NCBI GenBank assembly: GCA_029531795.1
Contig: JAPEIS010000004.1
Coordinates: 1,550,001 to 1,614,000, forward strand
Length of the DNA: 64,000 nt
Origin: Sclerotinia nivalis
Taxonomy: Eukaryota > Ascomycota > Leotiomycetes > Helotiales > Sclerotiniaceae
Reading direction: 5' to 3'
Shown here: one piece after another, positions 1 through 11,222 of the stretch
Position numbering within the stretch: the first letter of the stretch is position 1
Layout of the letters: each line of letters begins with the position of its first letter
The notes under the pieces: generated by a model
The model's input: only the letters and a program-made list of their open reading frames with translations
What the model was told of the DNA's origin: nothing
The model's database searches: none
Program-made: the position numbers and the translations under genes

Positions 1-682
1 TGAGCATGTGGCCGCTACCATTTGGGGAACTGGCACGCGGGTCTGGGTGCTAGTTGCGCAATTTATGTGGGAACGAGCGAGTGTTTTCCTCATTAAGACT
101 TTCCACCACTAAAAGTTTCATGAGTCATCACAGCTTTACAGCCGTAAGAGCTGAACGGTTCAGAGGGAGCGGGATCGTCGTACGACTGACTGACAAGGAT
201 TGAATTTCCTATCTTCTAGCGATGTCTCTTCCTTTTGGAAAGTATGGTGATAACACTCTGCTACCAATAATAGGCCCATGCATATCAGTACTAAAACTAA
301 CTTTTTTCAATGGGGAATTGATCTTGCCAGTAATCTTAAAGTTATGCAGTACAAACTTCAGCATATCGCAGTAAACTGAGTAAAGATTCCCAATACCACC
401 TATTCTATGCCAGAAAACGCAATTTTTCAGGAATGTGCAGGAATGTCGGCCTTCCGTCTCACCTTAACGTTCACGGTTATGAAACCTTAATGTCAACGTT
501 CAATAATTGGTACGCTTTTCTTCCACTTGGATTACCATCCAAATACCACAGCAAGCATCCATAAAAAGGGCCATATAGTTAGTATGTGCCTCCACTTCCC
601 TCTGGCAAGCATAACCATGACTGCTAACATTTTATATCCTCTTCCTCATCTTCACTTTCCTCCCCCTCTTTAAGCCGTCAAC
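1..682. other. Non-coding left edge and PTH11-like promoter
   Basis: No open frame with recognisable content is visible. The pyrimidine-rich stretch at about 637-675, just before the start codon at 683, is typical of a filamentous fungal promoter/leader. Confidence 0.5.
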
Positions 683-2022
683 ATGAATCAGACGCAGGCT
701 CTGATAACGGATACCAATAAGACTCCTTTAGTGCAGATATTTGTATGGCTTCCGCTTGCCACCTCCGTTTTGGGGGTATGTGCACGCCTGGGCACGAAGT
801 TGGCAATCTTCAAAAAACTTGAATGGCAAGATCATTTGATAACGATATCGCTGGTAAGTCAGACAATTGTTTATAATGAGTAAATGTGTTTTAACAGTCG
901 ATTTGTAGCTGTTTTCTATCGGTCAGTCGGTGGCGGTTGTAATTGCATGTGAAAATGGGTTTGGCCAATTACTTGGGACAATGAGTGATGGTCAACTAGA
1001 GGCAATGCAAAAAGTAACTAATCACATTCCAACACCGTACCCAATACTCACTGATAGCTTTGTAGGCGGAATACTCAGCGAGTCTGCTTTACATTACCAG
1101 CCTGTATTTTGCAAAAATGTCCATAGTCATGTTCATCGATGACTTTACACCTATCACAGCCGAAAGAATGGCGACGAAAATTCTTGGGCTTGTGATATCT
1201 CTATGGGCTGTTAGTTCTATTTTTGCCGTTGCCTTTCAATGTCGGCTTCCAAGAGTATGGGATAGCATATATGGTGATTGTTTTGACCAAGTCAGTATCT
1301 TCCAAGTTCGCATTTTAACTCTCGCTAACTTTCTTCCGGGAAGACAGCTTTTTGGAATTACAATGCTATCGTTAATATTGTAACTGATGCCAGTTTGGTC
1401 TCGCTTATAACATTTATAGCATTACATATTCGCACTACCTGGAGTAGGAAGCTCACATTGATCTGCATTTTTGGTAGTCGTATCTGGTCAGCAGCATAAG
1501 TACTAATTCCCGTTTAAATGTACAGCTAACTAAACCGGATTTAGTGTTGTTGCGGCAGTGTCTTGTCAGCTATATTATTCAAACGAGGAGATACATGATC
1601 CGACGTTCGATCCATGGACGACGACAATCTGTAACCAAATTGTTCAGTGCCTCAGTATTGTCACAGCTTGTGTTCCGTATCTGAAACCTTTCCTTGATAG
1701 TCTGGAGTCGGGTATGCTACGGACGGACGATTTGCGTCGACGGGGTGGCACAACTGTTGAAGGGTATCGCGACGTCAATGCCAAATCATCTGAAGGAAGC
1801 AAACGAGCAAAGATTACAAAGATGATCAGTCAGAAATTGAGCTTGACTAGTCGAGACGATGAGGATAATCAGGAATTAGTCGACTTTGTGCCGTCTCACC
1901 CAGCTGGTCAATCGGATGCAGTTATCGCGGTTGATGAAGGATTTTTGTGGGATGGGCAAAGTCAAACGAGTCAATCTAGAATCATAAAAAAGACTCGAAC
2001 TTGGAAAGTAGATGTAAATTAG
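683..2022 (+). CDS. PTH11-like rhodopsin-domain 7TM membrane protein
   Basis: Fungal integral membrane protein of the rhodopsin-domain (PTH11-like, CFEM-less) group, probably a plasma-membrane receptor-like protein of unknown ligand. My model has five exons: 683-853, 909-1013, 1066-1294, 1348-1486 and 1545-2022, giving 373 residues. All junctions are GT-AG and keep frame. Family hallmarks seen after splicing are ARLGTKL plus WQDHLI near the first helices, AEYSASLLYI and FAKMSIVMF in the middle, FWNYNAIVNIVTDASL before the sixth helix, and the DPTFDPW / PYLKPF block before the hydrophilic tail. The tail of about 120 residues is polar and Ser/Lys-rich, as expected for a cytosolic C-terminus. 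There is no N-terminal CFEM cysteine domain. The function of this subgroup is not established; some relatives take part in plant surface sensing. Confidence 0.85.
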
Positions 2023-2478
2023 CTGAAATGATGAGAGGTTCCCGCCACCAATATCGTATTACTGTAATCATAAGCCACTATCACATCGTGGATAATGAAG
2101 TTCCCGAGGAGCTGCTTTCTCCGTAGAACAAGGTAAGTTACCAGGTGATGCCCCCACAACTGAACGGTAATATGCACCAGGGGTATGAATCCTGGCCTAG
2201 GACAGATAAAACCGGTCTGTCTGTAAACGTCCACTACTTCGGTAAAATGCAAGCGGCTAACCCGCATATCGAATTTTTAATAAACCCCTGCGCGAACCCA
2301 CCAGCAGTCCAATTAAAATAATATCTGTATCCCCTCCCCTTTGACCACTCCCCCTTAGCTTCTCTTGAATCACCAGCACTTTGCACGAACGAAAACGCAA
2401 ACTCATCATTTCCAACCTGGGACTTTACACTTTGACAGCTCGACCAGCGCAGTGCGCACCTCGGCCTCCATCGCAAAC
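2023..2478. other. Intergenic, PTH11-like to permease
   Basis: About 450 bp without a supported gene. It holds the 3' end of the upstream gene and the promoter of the permease, with a CCCCTCCCC-type pyrimidine stretch at about 2330-2350. Confidence 0.4.
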
Positions 2479-4453
2479 ATGAACTCGCCGAAATACGATC
2501 CGGAAATCGAAGCCGTAGAGCTCGGCGCCATGCGGAATCGAGCTTCGGCGCACCGTTCCGATAGTGACAACAAAGACCGGGATGACCTGATCCGACTGGG
2601 AAAGAAACCAGTTCTTAAAGTTCGTTGTTTTTGTGTTTCATGAATATATATGACTGTGGCTTGGCGAACACAGCCAGTGGGTCAGGAGAGTTATTCCATC
2701 GAATACTGACGTTTTCACAGCGGAATTTCGCTTTCATGTCCATCCTCGGATTTAGCTGTACCATTCTTATCACCTGGGAAGGAAGTTTAACGGTCTTCAT
2801 AAGTGGACTTCAGAATGGCGGGCCGGCGGGAATTATTTATGGTTTTCTTTTGATCTGGGCTGGGAACCTGTCGGTTTTCTCCACCCTGTCCGAGCTAGTC
2901 TCCATGGCCCCTACTTCGGGCGGCCAATATCATTGGGTATCTATGCTTGCTCCTCCATGGTGCTGTAAGTTTCTGAGTTACCTCACGGGCTGGTTGACCG
3001 TCACGGGTTGGCAAGGTGTTGTTGCTTCGGGTGGTTATCTCACTGGTACTCTCATTCAAGGGTTGATTGTGTTGACTGTGCCTTCATACGCTGCATCTGA
3101 GACGGCATGGCAGGGCACTTTGTTATATTGGGCGGCCATTTTCTTTGCGGTCTTCATCAATACGGTTGTTAGTAGTTCACTACCAAAGTTTGAGGGCCTA
3201 ATCCTCGTGCTACACATTTTGGGATTTTTTGGCATCTTGATCCCGTTAGTTATACTCGCACCGCATGATACCGCAAGTAATGTGTTTACCGGTTGGCTTA
3301 ATGGTGGTGGTTGGCCAACTCAGGGAGTTTCATTCTTTGTTGGGCTCATTGGAAATGTCTTCGCATTTGTTGGTAAGCTTTCCAAACTTCTAAACTTTCT
3401 ATGTAAATTGCTAACATATTGTAGGTGCCGATGGAGCATTTCATGTAAGTTTTCCATTAATTTAGGCATAAGATAGTGCTCAGCAAGATTTTGAGACTGA
3501 TAAGCCACACAGATGTCCGAAGAAATCCGCAATCCCTCTCTAGTAGTACCAAGATCCATCATCCTGAGCGTCATCTTGAATGGAAGTATGGGATTCGCAA
3601 TGATCATAGCCCTTTTGTTCTGTCTCGGAGATATCAACAATGCTCTATCCACCAACACCGGATATCCATTTATTGAGATTTTTCTCCAAGCAACAAGGTC
3701 CACCAGTGGAACAGCAACTATGGTCTCAATAGTTACCATTTTGACTCTATGCGCCACGGTTGGTAGTCTGGCTTCTACTTCCCGTATGCTTTGGTCTTTT
3801 GCTAGAGATCATGGTGTGCCTGGTTGGAGAACCCTCCAAAAGGTGCGTGTGCTCTCTCTCGAGCTACATTAAATATCACACTAACACGGCCATTTTCATT
3901 GATCTAGGTCGATAGCCGTACTACCATTCCTCTTTGGTCCATTGCGGTCACTACCGTTATCTCATGTCTACTTGCATTGATCAATATTGGATCCGCAACA
4001 GTCTTTAATGATGTAGTATCTCTATCTGTAGCCGGTCTCTACAGCTCCTACCTAATCTGCGCGGTTCTTTTATTATATCGTCGAATTACGGGAGGATTCC
4101 AAAAGCTTGACGAGATTACCGAAGAGCCCGTTTTGGTAAATACTGCCGGTGCTCAATTAATCTGGGGTACGTCCTATCTCCTATCTCTTCTGGATTTCCG
4201 GCTAATGCTAACCGAACTAATAGGACCATGGCACATTCCCGGTTTATTTGGCATCGTCAATAATTCTTTCGCGGTTGTCTACTTGATTACCATTCTTTTC
4301 TTTAGTTTTTGGCCCCCGGCTTTACCGGTTACGGCAGCAAACATGAATTACAGTTCTCTTGTTACTGGTGCCGTTATGATCTTTTGTATATTATACTATA
4401 TTACATTTGGGAAAACTGAATGGAAGGGACCAGTTGTTGAGGTGCAGTTGTAA
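2479..4453 (+). CDS. APC-superfamily amino acid/choline/GABA permease
   Basis: Multi-spanning plasma-membrane transporter of the amino acid-polyamine-organocation family, closest in layout to fungal choline/GABA permeases (Hnm1/Uga4 type). Exons by frame and GT-AG sites: 2479-2619, 2721-3372, 3425-3444, 3513-3842, 3908-4166, 4224-4453. The third exon is only 20 nt. Family signs are the polar N-tail with acidic residues, a first helix after RNFAFMSILGFSCT, the conserved SELVSMAPTSGGQYHWV block, TGWLTVTGWQ, and SEEIRNPSLVVPRSI (the SEE-x-NP motif of the loop before helix 7). The LASTSRMLWSFARDHGVPGW block follows. Hydrophobic segments continue to a short polar C-terminus. Substrate cannot be told from sequence; a choline or GABA/amino acid role is a family-based guess. 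Confidence 0.9.
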
Positions 4454-5352
4454 TTTGTCGGATCAAGTATTTTGGCACGGCAATCTTTTCGCCATATAAC
4501 TTTGGGTTGAGAAGGATGATAATTTATGAGCATAGATTAGGTTAGAAGAACAAAGATTTTGTAACCTACTTGAGCCTTATGAAAGAAATTTCGAGTTGAG
4601 TAAATATGTTAGGCTCCAAAAAAATTGGTGCGCAAAGATATTTTTCCAGAATATGGAAAATCTTTTGAAACCTCCATTAGTCAAAAATTTGTTGACTCTG
4701 GAGAAAAGTTCAATCATTGCATCAGGAGACTATGGATATACCATGATATTCTTTAGTAGTTGCAGTACTCAGCGGATTTCCAGGACACTACTTCAGGAAC
4801 AATCACAGAAAATAGAAACATGTTGGACCAAAAAAGTATATTGATGAGTATTTGAATTGACCTTAACTTATCAGAGCATGGTGAAAAACAGTCTATCCAG
4901 AGCAAAATTTTCTGGGGGGACCTCGACTTTGCTGATGCTTCAATTGCTCGTCCTGGGGCCCTTGCTACTTCGAATGAGTTTGGGCTGGATACAGAAGTCC
5001 TTTGGTACAACATCTTCAGGTCTCCGGTCTAGAGTCTTTCCACGGAAATCCGGTAGGCCCATGAGTAACTATAGGAACAATTCGTAGGGAGAACTTGTTC
5101 ATTCCATGTTCTTCTTCGTTGTCGGCAGTGGGATTTACTGACAGTAAATCCATCAAACTTCTGCCTTGGATTGTACCAAACAACCTGCTTGCAATTGGAA
5201 AGCATAAACAGGGCGGATGAAGCCAATGTTATAATGGAGCCAACTCACTTGTAACCAACAAATCTCTGCGATAATATTGACTTCTCCCTTTCAGCCACTG
5301 TAACCCTGATTTTACAAGTGGTAGCATAACTCATTTCCAGATCTTACATTTG

Positions 5353-5705
5353 GCAAATTAATCAGCTGTACTGAGGAAATGTAAATAACCTCGGAAATAG
5401 GTATGGGGAAAGAAATCACTGTCACCTCTTCCCATCTTGCAAGGAAAGCTTTTGGCAAATCAATCAGGTATATTGAGATGAATGCAGGTGAATATCAGGA
5501 AACAAACCACATTTACCTCTTCCGTCTTTGCAAAAAGTTGGGTGAATGGTTTCAATGGTTCAGTTCTCTACCATTTGACAATTGGATCAGATGTACTATA
5601 TTGATGTGAATACAGGTGAATAACAGAAGAGGAGGTACGCTCTTTTCTCTATTCTTCAATCATTCAATCAGCGGTATTGAGATGAATATAGGTGAATATC
5701 AGCAA
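5353..5705 (+). repeat. Four degenerate copies of an AATCAG..TATTGAG motif
   Basis: A unit resembling AATCAGGTATATTGAGATGA followed by GTGAATA recurs at about 5355, 5458, 5583 and 5663, spaced 80-125 bp apart. Copies at 5458 and 5663 match best; all have drifted. Function unknown, probably old tandem duplications. Confidence 0.5.
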
Positions 5706-6018
5706 AGAAACCACTTTCATTCCATTTTTCCTTGATAAAAAAAGGGGTGAATGATTTTTGTGATTGCATTTTATTTCCCTACCTACCGTATTTGTAATGG
5801 AAAATTCAATCAAGGTGAATTGGGACTTCCAAGGTTCCTTTCTTCCTTTTGAAGTTTTCTCTCCAAAATTATTTTGAAGTTCCTTTCTCAACAACCCTTC
5901 AAGATATTGACAGAATTTTGAGAAGTTAGCCCGAAGATACCCCAAGTGGAAACTACCCCGCACTAGTATTTGGTACTTTCCTCCTTTGATACTAAGATCC
6001 ATCAAGAAACTACTTTAT

Positions 6019-6057
6019 TTGTGTTAGTGGCTGTATTAGTGGCAGTATTAGTGGCAT
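6019..6057 (+). repeat. 12-bp tandem repeat, three copies
   Basis: GTGTTAGTGGCT, GTATTAGTGGCA, GTATTAGTGGCA in direct succession, about 300 bp before the glycosylase start codon, so likely in its promoter or leader. Confidence 0.75.
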
Positions 6058-6362
6058 CCCTCGCTTCTACCCGTACAATTATCAATTATCATCATCATAG
6101 AAGATATCATAGCTTCATTTATCAAGGTATGTTCACTTCTCTCCAACTTACACATTATCTCCTTCGATCTTACAATCACAACAATTACACCTTTTACCTG
6201 TTTTGTTCTCTTTTTTTCATATCAGTCTATCGAACTGATTTGAACTCAATTATTTTTATTATTTATCCTCTTCTTTAAGCTGCTTTTCTGTGTTTCATTG
6301 TCCCACCTCTTAACTTACATTGGATTCAGTCAAATCCCGTGAGCAATATTATCAAATTCAAA

Positions 6363-8087
6363 ATGCCTACTCGCGCCGCCACCAAGGCTGCAGAAGCAGC
6401 AGCAAATCAAAATTCTGCTGCTGCCACTCTCTCTTCTCCACCAGTTACGCCCGCTCATGCCAAGAAAATTCTTGAAAATGTCGCCACCGGTTCTCCAACT
6501 AAGCCTAGAAAGCGTGCTCCACCAAAGAAGAAAGCAAAGTTAGCGCCAGAGCCAGTGATGGGTGGTTGGGATGTCCTTCCTCATGGAATGGGCAAGAAAG
6601 GTGACCTTCTGGATGATAACTTTGGCAATACTGGCACGGAGCTCACTACTACTGCTCCTAAGAAGGCTACAAGAGCCAGAGCAGCCAAGGCTGCGGTTGG
6701 AACTCCACTTATCAAGGATGAAGATGAGGAGAAGCTACTTGATCTTGGCGATTCAGTCGCAGCTGACCTTCTTGAAAACGTCAAGGAAGAGAAGCCAAAG
6801 AAAAAGAGATCGCCACGTAAGAAGAAGGTCGCCGACGCATCCAACGAGGTTGAGGCATCCCCAACAAAGACTCCCAAGACAAGCAAGAAGAATTATGGCA
6901 TCGTCTTTGGTCAAACACCTTTCCCCGATCATGTCTCGCCCACTATTCTAGAAGCCGAAACGGTGAATAGCCTATTGACTGCCTTACATGGTGAAGTCAA
7001 GCCCCCTGACACAGTCCCAGCTCCATCCGAGACTGTCACTGGATGTGGAGAGGTACCAGATGCTCTTGACGCAACTTTGAGGACCCTTCTCAGCGCCGCA
7101 ACCGCTGCTAGAAACGCCAATAAATCGATGGCAGGCCTGAAGGAGAGATTTGGATTGAGAACATCTGGCAAGGGTGCAGGCAGTGTGTCATGGGAAGCCG
7201 TATTTGCTGCGCCGGAAGGAGATGTCGTTGAGGCCATTAGGTCAGGTGGTCTTGCCAACACGAAGGGCAGTAACATCAAGAAAATCCTCAACAAGGTTTA
7301 CGATCAAAACACCGAGCTTCTAGAGATTTTATTGAAGGAAGTTGATACTGATGTTTCAGTCCCATTCATTGGAAAGGTTTTGGAGACTAAGGAGCAAAAG
7401 GAAGCTGAGATCAAGAGCTTGCGGGAGAACATGCTCTCAATTGACTATATTCACGCATTGGATAAACCAGCTGCTATGGAGGTGTTGATGGATTTGCCTG
7501 GTATCGGCGTCAAGACTGCAGCATGTGTTGTCTTGTTCTGCATGGGAAGACCAAGCTTTGCTGTTGATACGCACGTTTGGCGTCATTGCAAATGGCTCGG
7601 TTGGGTTCCCAAGGGAGCAACCCGCGACCAAACCTTCAGTCATTGTGAAGTTCGAATTCCAGATCACTTGAAGTACTCTCTTCATCAATTGTTCCTCCGA
7701 CATGGAAAGACATGTGGTCGCTGCAGAGCTGCCACATCCGAGGGTTCTGCCGATTGGGAGAGCACTATTTGCCCAATTGAGCATTTGGTCAATAGAACTG
7801 GAGACAAGAAGCAATTAGGTTACGGGACTGCCAAGAAGGTGACTGTCAAGAAGGCTGTAAAGAAGCTTGTGAAGGGTTCGAAGAAGAGAAAGAGAAGTGC
7901 CGAGGATAGTGACGACGAAGCAGAGGTTGAGATGGATGCCGAGAATGATATGGAGTTAGAAGATGATGCGGAAGCAGTTGATGAACTTGTGTTGGAAGAC
8001 GAAGGCAAGGCCGAGGCCGACCTTGAAATCGAAGCAGACACCGAAACCTCCGTCAACATCCAGACTACTGAAGAATTCACACCATAA
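6363..8087 (+). CDS. HhH-GPD base-excision DNA glycosylase
   Basis: Single-exon gene, 574 residues from the ATG at 6363. An in-frame ATG at 6339 would add eight residues, but 6363 begins with MPTRAATKAA, the typical basic start. Residues 1-180 are low-complexity, Lys/Ala-rich and nuclear-like (runs such as PRKRAPPKKKAK). The glycosylase fold covers about 230-490: the helix-hairpin-helix LPGIGVKTAACV at 378 carries the candidate catalytic Lys384, and VDTHVW carries Asp402. Their 18-residue spacing is the same as Lys120/Asp138 of endonuclease III, which predicts a bifunctional glycosylase/lyase. After the fold there is Cys451-x2-Cys454 and Cys470, not the full C-x6-C-x2-C-x5-C iron-sulfur loop. 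The C-terminus is strongly acidic. Role: removal of damaged bases in the nucleus; substrate unknown. Confidence 0.9.
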   Translation: MPTRAATKAAEAAANQNSAAATLSSPPVTPAHAKKILENVATGSPTKPRKRAPPKKKAKLAPEPVMGGWDVLPHGMGKKGDLLDDNFGNTGTELTTTAPKKATRARAAKAAVGTPLIKDEDEEKLLDLGDSVAADLLENVKEEKPKKKRSPRKKKVADASNEVEASPTKTPKTSKKNYGIVFGQTPFPDHVSPTILEAETVNSLLTALHGEVKPPDTVPAPSETVTGCGEVPDALDATLRTLLSAATAARNANKSMAGLKERFGLRTSGKGAGSVSWEAVFAAPEGDVVEAIRSGGLANTKGSNIKKILNKVYDQNTELLEILLKEVDTDVSVPFIGKVLETKEQKEAEIKSLRENMLSIDYIHALDKPAAMEVLMDLPGIGVKTAACVVLFCMGRPSFAVDTHVWRHCKWLGWVPKGATRDQTFSHCEVRIPDHLKYSLHQLFLRHGKTCGRCRAATSEGSADWESTICPIEHLVNRTGDKKQLGYGTAKKVTVKKAVKKLVKGSKKRKRSAEDSDDEAEVEMDAENDMELEDDAEAVDELVLEDEGKAEADLEIEADTETSVNIQTTEEFTP

Positions 8088-8584
8088 ACGGAAGAAACAT
8101 CTACTCACGGCACATTTGGGGAAAAGGCATACGGCGGTACATATTAGGAACGAGCATACACGAACATACAAGGAAGGAAGGATCTGCATAGGTATTTAGA
8201 GTTGTTTGCTAGTATTTCGGAGTTGGGTACGAGGGTGGCATATTTTGCATTTTCGCTAAGATACCCATTTGCATTTACTGGCTTGAGAGATCATTTATTG
8301 GCATGCTACATCGGAAACATGGGAGCACTGGGACATATGAGAGAAATGGGATAAATGGGAAATACATTGTAAATAAGCTATGCATTGATTGCATTCAAAT
8401 GGGAATTTCTGTTATAAATATTTGGCGCTTGGTGCCTTGATGATTTGGTACTCGGTGATCTCGTGAGTCTTAAATGGTGGCTGGCACAAGTCAAACCTCC
8501 AATATTTGATTTCTCAAAACCGATACATAATAATCTTTTACTTCACAAATCCCCATCTATCACAGAAACCATCCCCATTCACCC
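8088..8584. other. Convergent 3' regions
   Basis: About 500 bp between two converging genes. No gene seen; presumably both 3' UTRs. Confidence 0.5.
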
Positions 8585-9538
8585 CTAAATCAACTTATCA
8601 TACCCCCTCAAACCTCCCTGCAGCATCTCCCGAACCGCCCCTTCCATTTCCTTAGGCTTAACCCCCACACTTGCCAAAAGCTCATCACAAGTCCCATCAT
8701 CAATCACACCACCCCCTTCTTTCAACGCCGTATAACTACTTACCCACCACTCCAACATATCCTTCTCGAGCCCATTGTCCACATAATGACGCACATATTC
8801 CTCGTCGGAAACAATCTTCAATTTAATCTCTCTCCCCTGAATTTTGGACACCATAGCCAAAACCTGGGAAATGGTAACCGTTTTCTTGGGAGAAAGAAAA
8901 AAGAATTTTCCATCGTATTTTCCACTCTCATCAGCCAGTACAATCGCATTCGCAGTCCCGAGATCAGGAAGAGATATCATACTCATTCCGCCATCCCCAG
9001 CAACAACAACCTCATCCCTTGCATCCGACGCCGTATTAAAGAACCCAGCATACAACGGCCAACTTTCCTGATACAGCCCCTCCCGAATAATCGTCCACTT
9101 GACATCCGTCAACCCCCTAAGATATGCCTCCGTACGCTGATGCGCACGCATCACACCCGGATGACTCTCAACCCCAAATGCCAAACTGGCATAAACGATA
9201 TGCTTAACACCTGCTTCCCGGGCCGCATTAATAGCTGCGAAATGACGACCCTCGCGTCCGTGTCCGTGAGGGGCGTTGTTGAAATCGAGATCATTTTGGG
9301 GGGTGGATATCAGGAAGAGTTTGGTGGCGCCGGTGAAGGCGTGAAGCATGCTGGTTGGATCGTTGTAGTCTGATTTTCGTACTTGGATGCCTTGGGATTT
9401 GTAGGTGTCGAATTTGGGGTGAGAGGGGTCGGAGGAGGTGCAGATGATTAGTGAGGTGGGGGGAATCACTTTAAGGTCCAGGATGGCTTTGAGGACTGCG
9501 CTGCCTATGTTGCCGGTGGTTGCTGTGAGAGCGAGCAT
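8585..9538 (-). CDS. NmrA-like / atypical SDR NAD(P)-binding oxidoreductase
   Basis: Intronless, 317 residues. The N-terminus MLALTATTGNIGSAVL is a Rossmann glycine-rich loop (TTGNIGSAV) of the NmrA / NAD(P)H-quinone-oxidoreductase-2-like group of atypical short-chain dehydrogenases. KSDYNDPTSM corresponds to the cofactor-discriminating region after strand 3, and HIVYASLAFG lines up with the family's 'yvSS' strand. The classical YxxxK catalytic pair is not evident, as usual for NmrA-type proteins, which may act as redox sensors or reductases. A 16-nt T-tract lies just upstream of the start (9551-9566 on the plus strand). Substrate unknown. Confidence 0.85.
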   Translation of the reverse strand: MLALTATTGNIGSAVLKAILDLKVIPPTSLIICTSSDPSHPKFDTYKSQGIQVRKSDYNDPTSMLHAFTGATKLFLISTPQNDLDFNNAPHGHGREGRHFAAINAAREAGVKHIVYASLAFGVESHPGVMRAHQRTEAYLRGLTDVKWTIIREGLYQESWPLYAGFFNTASDARDEVVVAGDGGMSMISLPDLGTANAIVLADESGKYDGKFFFLSPKKTVTISQVLAMVSKIQGREIKLKIVSDEEYVRHYVDNGLEKDMLEWWVSSYTALKEGGGVIDDGTCDELLASVGVKPKEMEGAVREMLQGGLRGYDKLI

Positions 9539-10288
9539 TTTGTCGGATGGTTTTTTTTTTTTTTTTCTTTTGAGAGAGAGAGTGAGGGAAGTTTGAAGAT
9601 GTTGGGTATATGTTTAAGGGGGTTGTAAATGAAGAAGCTGGTGTGAAGTGATTAATAAATCGTTCATGTTCCTGTTCAGGTATTTATATCTTGGGTGAAG
9701 TCACCATCATTAATAATCACAAGTATCATAACACGCTCTTGTGGAGTTTTTGACATCGGGGATAGATCATAGATGATAAATCATCGAGTATATTTGCTTG
9801 CATATCTTACCATAAGAGGGTTCTTGAGGAATCATGCATGAGTAGGGTCCCATTAGTTAGCTTGGTTTGCTTAGTAAAAGATCTTCTTTGAAATTCTTTT
9901 CATTTGAAACGTCACCAGCATGCGCTTGTTGGAAATTTGCGTCTTGGATAGAAGGCATTGGACAGGATGTTCAAGTATTACCTTCACCCAAGACGAGACC
10001 AGGAAAGGAAGTTGGCAAGCAATTTGGAACATCTTCTTGAATAATTGATCTATTGGTTACGCACGTGACCTCGGTCCCGAGGCGGATCAAAATCGACTGA
10101 AAAAATCTGCAAGCAACTTTAGCTGCATGGCGGCACTTAGTTTTAATGAGAGATTTGCTTTAAAATACTCATCGGACATATTGTATATCTCCTACGCATT
10201 ACCCGAGTATCGTGTTCTTGCTTAGTACGATAAGTTTCACCCTCATTTGCCTTGAAACAAAGAGTCTGTCCTCTATTTATTACCTCTG
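9539..10288. other. Intergenic with T-tract and CACGTGAC box
   Basis: 750 bp without a gene. Holds the poly-T tract at 9551-9566 and a CACGTGAC box at 10062-10069. Confidence 0.45.
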
Positions 10289-11222
10289 TCATTGGACACC
10301 ATAAAAACTGATTGCGAAAGTATCCAATGCTTGATCAATTTCCAGACTTGGTTGAGGAGCGGTATTTTCGTCCTTGTTTCGACAAAGCTCTAATTCCCCG
10401 TCGAGATCATTCGGCTTGCTCCTCGTTCCACACATCCACTCACCAACACCAGATAATTCATTAGGATCCAAAGCTTCGAAATAGTCGCCTGGATAGATTG
10501 TGGGAAGTGAAATCATTGATTCATTGCTCATTTTCCAAGAGCTAGTAGGAGAGTTTGGAGGAGGCAAGCAGAAACTCCCTTGAGCCAAGCTCATTTCAGA
10601 ACTTCTTGGTGTATTGAATGTATCAGAGCTCTTGTAATCATCAGGGTTATTGTGGTCATCAAGATCGCCAAGCTTCGAACTGCCACTTGATGTAGATGGG
10701 CCAAGCCAGACATCGTGATAACTTTCGTATTCCTTGAACTGGGAATCGTAAAGCTCAAAATCCATGTACTTTAGTCCGGTATCGAGATTGACCGACATTC
10801 TAATAATTTCTGGGGATGGTAAAGATGGTACATTGACTGCATCGACGCCATCTTCCTCTATTGATACATAGAAATTAGTATTGCCGGCACATCAATGTGG
10901 GGTATGGCCTCATACCATGCTCCCTCATGTCTTCATTGTCACTCCCGCACCTACAACGTTGTTGTGTAAAGCAACCAGTAAAATCAAGAGCTTGAGCTAA
11001 CTCAATGTGACAAGAGAATCTGCTTTTGCAGATGGTTGAGGCAGGGATGAAATGTGATGATGAATCTTCAGTAATGTTGTCCGCTCGACTCTCGGGATTT
11101 TCAGAATCCAGAAACGTTCGTTGGGGCTGTAGTAGGTGTTTATCATATTTGCAACAAGTACAAGGAAGTCTATTAGCTTGCGTCATATTGATTGGAAACC
11201 GCATTGCTTGAGAGAACTTCAT
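10289..11222 (-). CDS. Unrecognised two-exon protein, Cys-containing N-terminus
   Basis: I do not recognise this gene. A model with exons 11222-10916 and 10857-10289 (58-nt intron, GTATGA donor, ATAG acceptor) keeps frame and gives 291 residues. The first exon has scattered Cys pairs (LPCTCCKYDKH, FTGCFTQQRCRCG), which could bind metal or form disulfides. There is no signal peptide and no clear zinc-finger spacing. The second exon is acidic, Ser/Pro/Asn-rich and probably disordered (STSSGSSKLGDLDDHNNP), resembling activation or linker segments of nuclear proteins. The start could lie further upstream. It is divergent from the zinc-cluster factor gene that follows, which might mean shared control. 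Confidence 0.45.

Larger units (their letters stand above)
4454..6362. other. Gene-poor stretch before the DNA glycosylase
   Basis: About 1.9 kb with no convincing gene: short frames carry no recognisable motif and lack consistent splicing. It contains degenerate repeats (5353-5705), a 12-bp tandem repeat (6019-6057) and a pyrimidine-rich leader just upstream of 6363. Confidence 0.45.

Noticed and set aside
5664..6005. 113-codon minus-strand frame
   Set aside because: Low-complexity composition, overlaps the degenerate repeats and the leader of the DNA glycosylase gene; no family resemblance.
7820..8087. Ser-rich minus-strand frame opposite the glycosylase C-terminus
   Set aside because: It is the antisense shadow of the acidic Glu/Asp tail.
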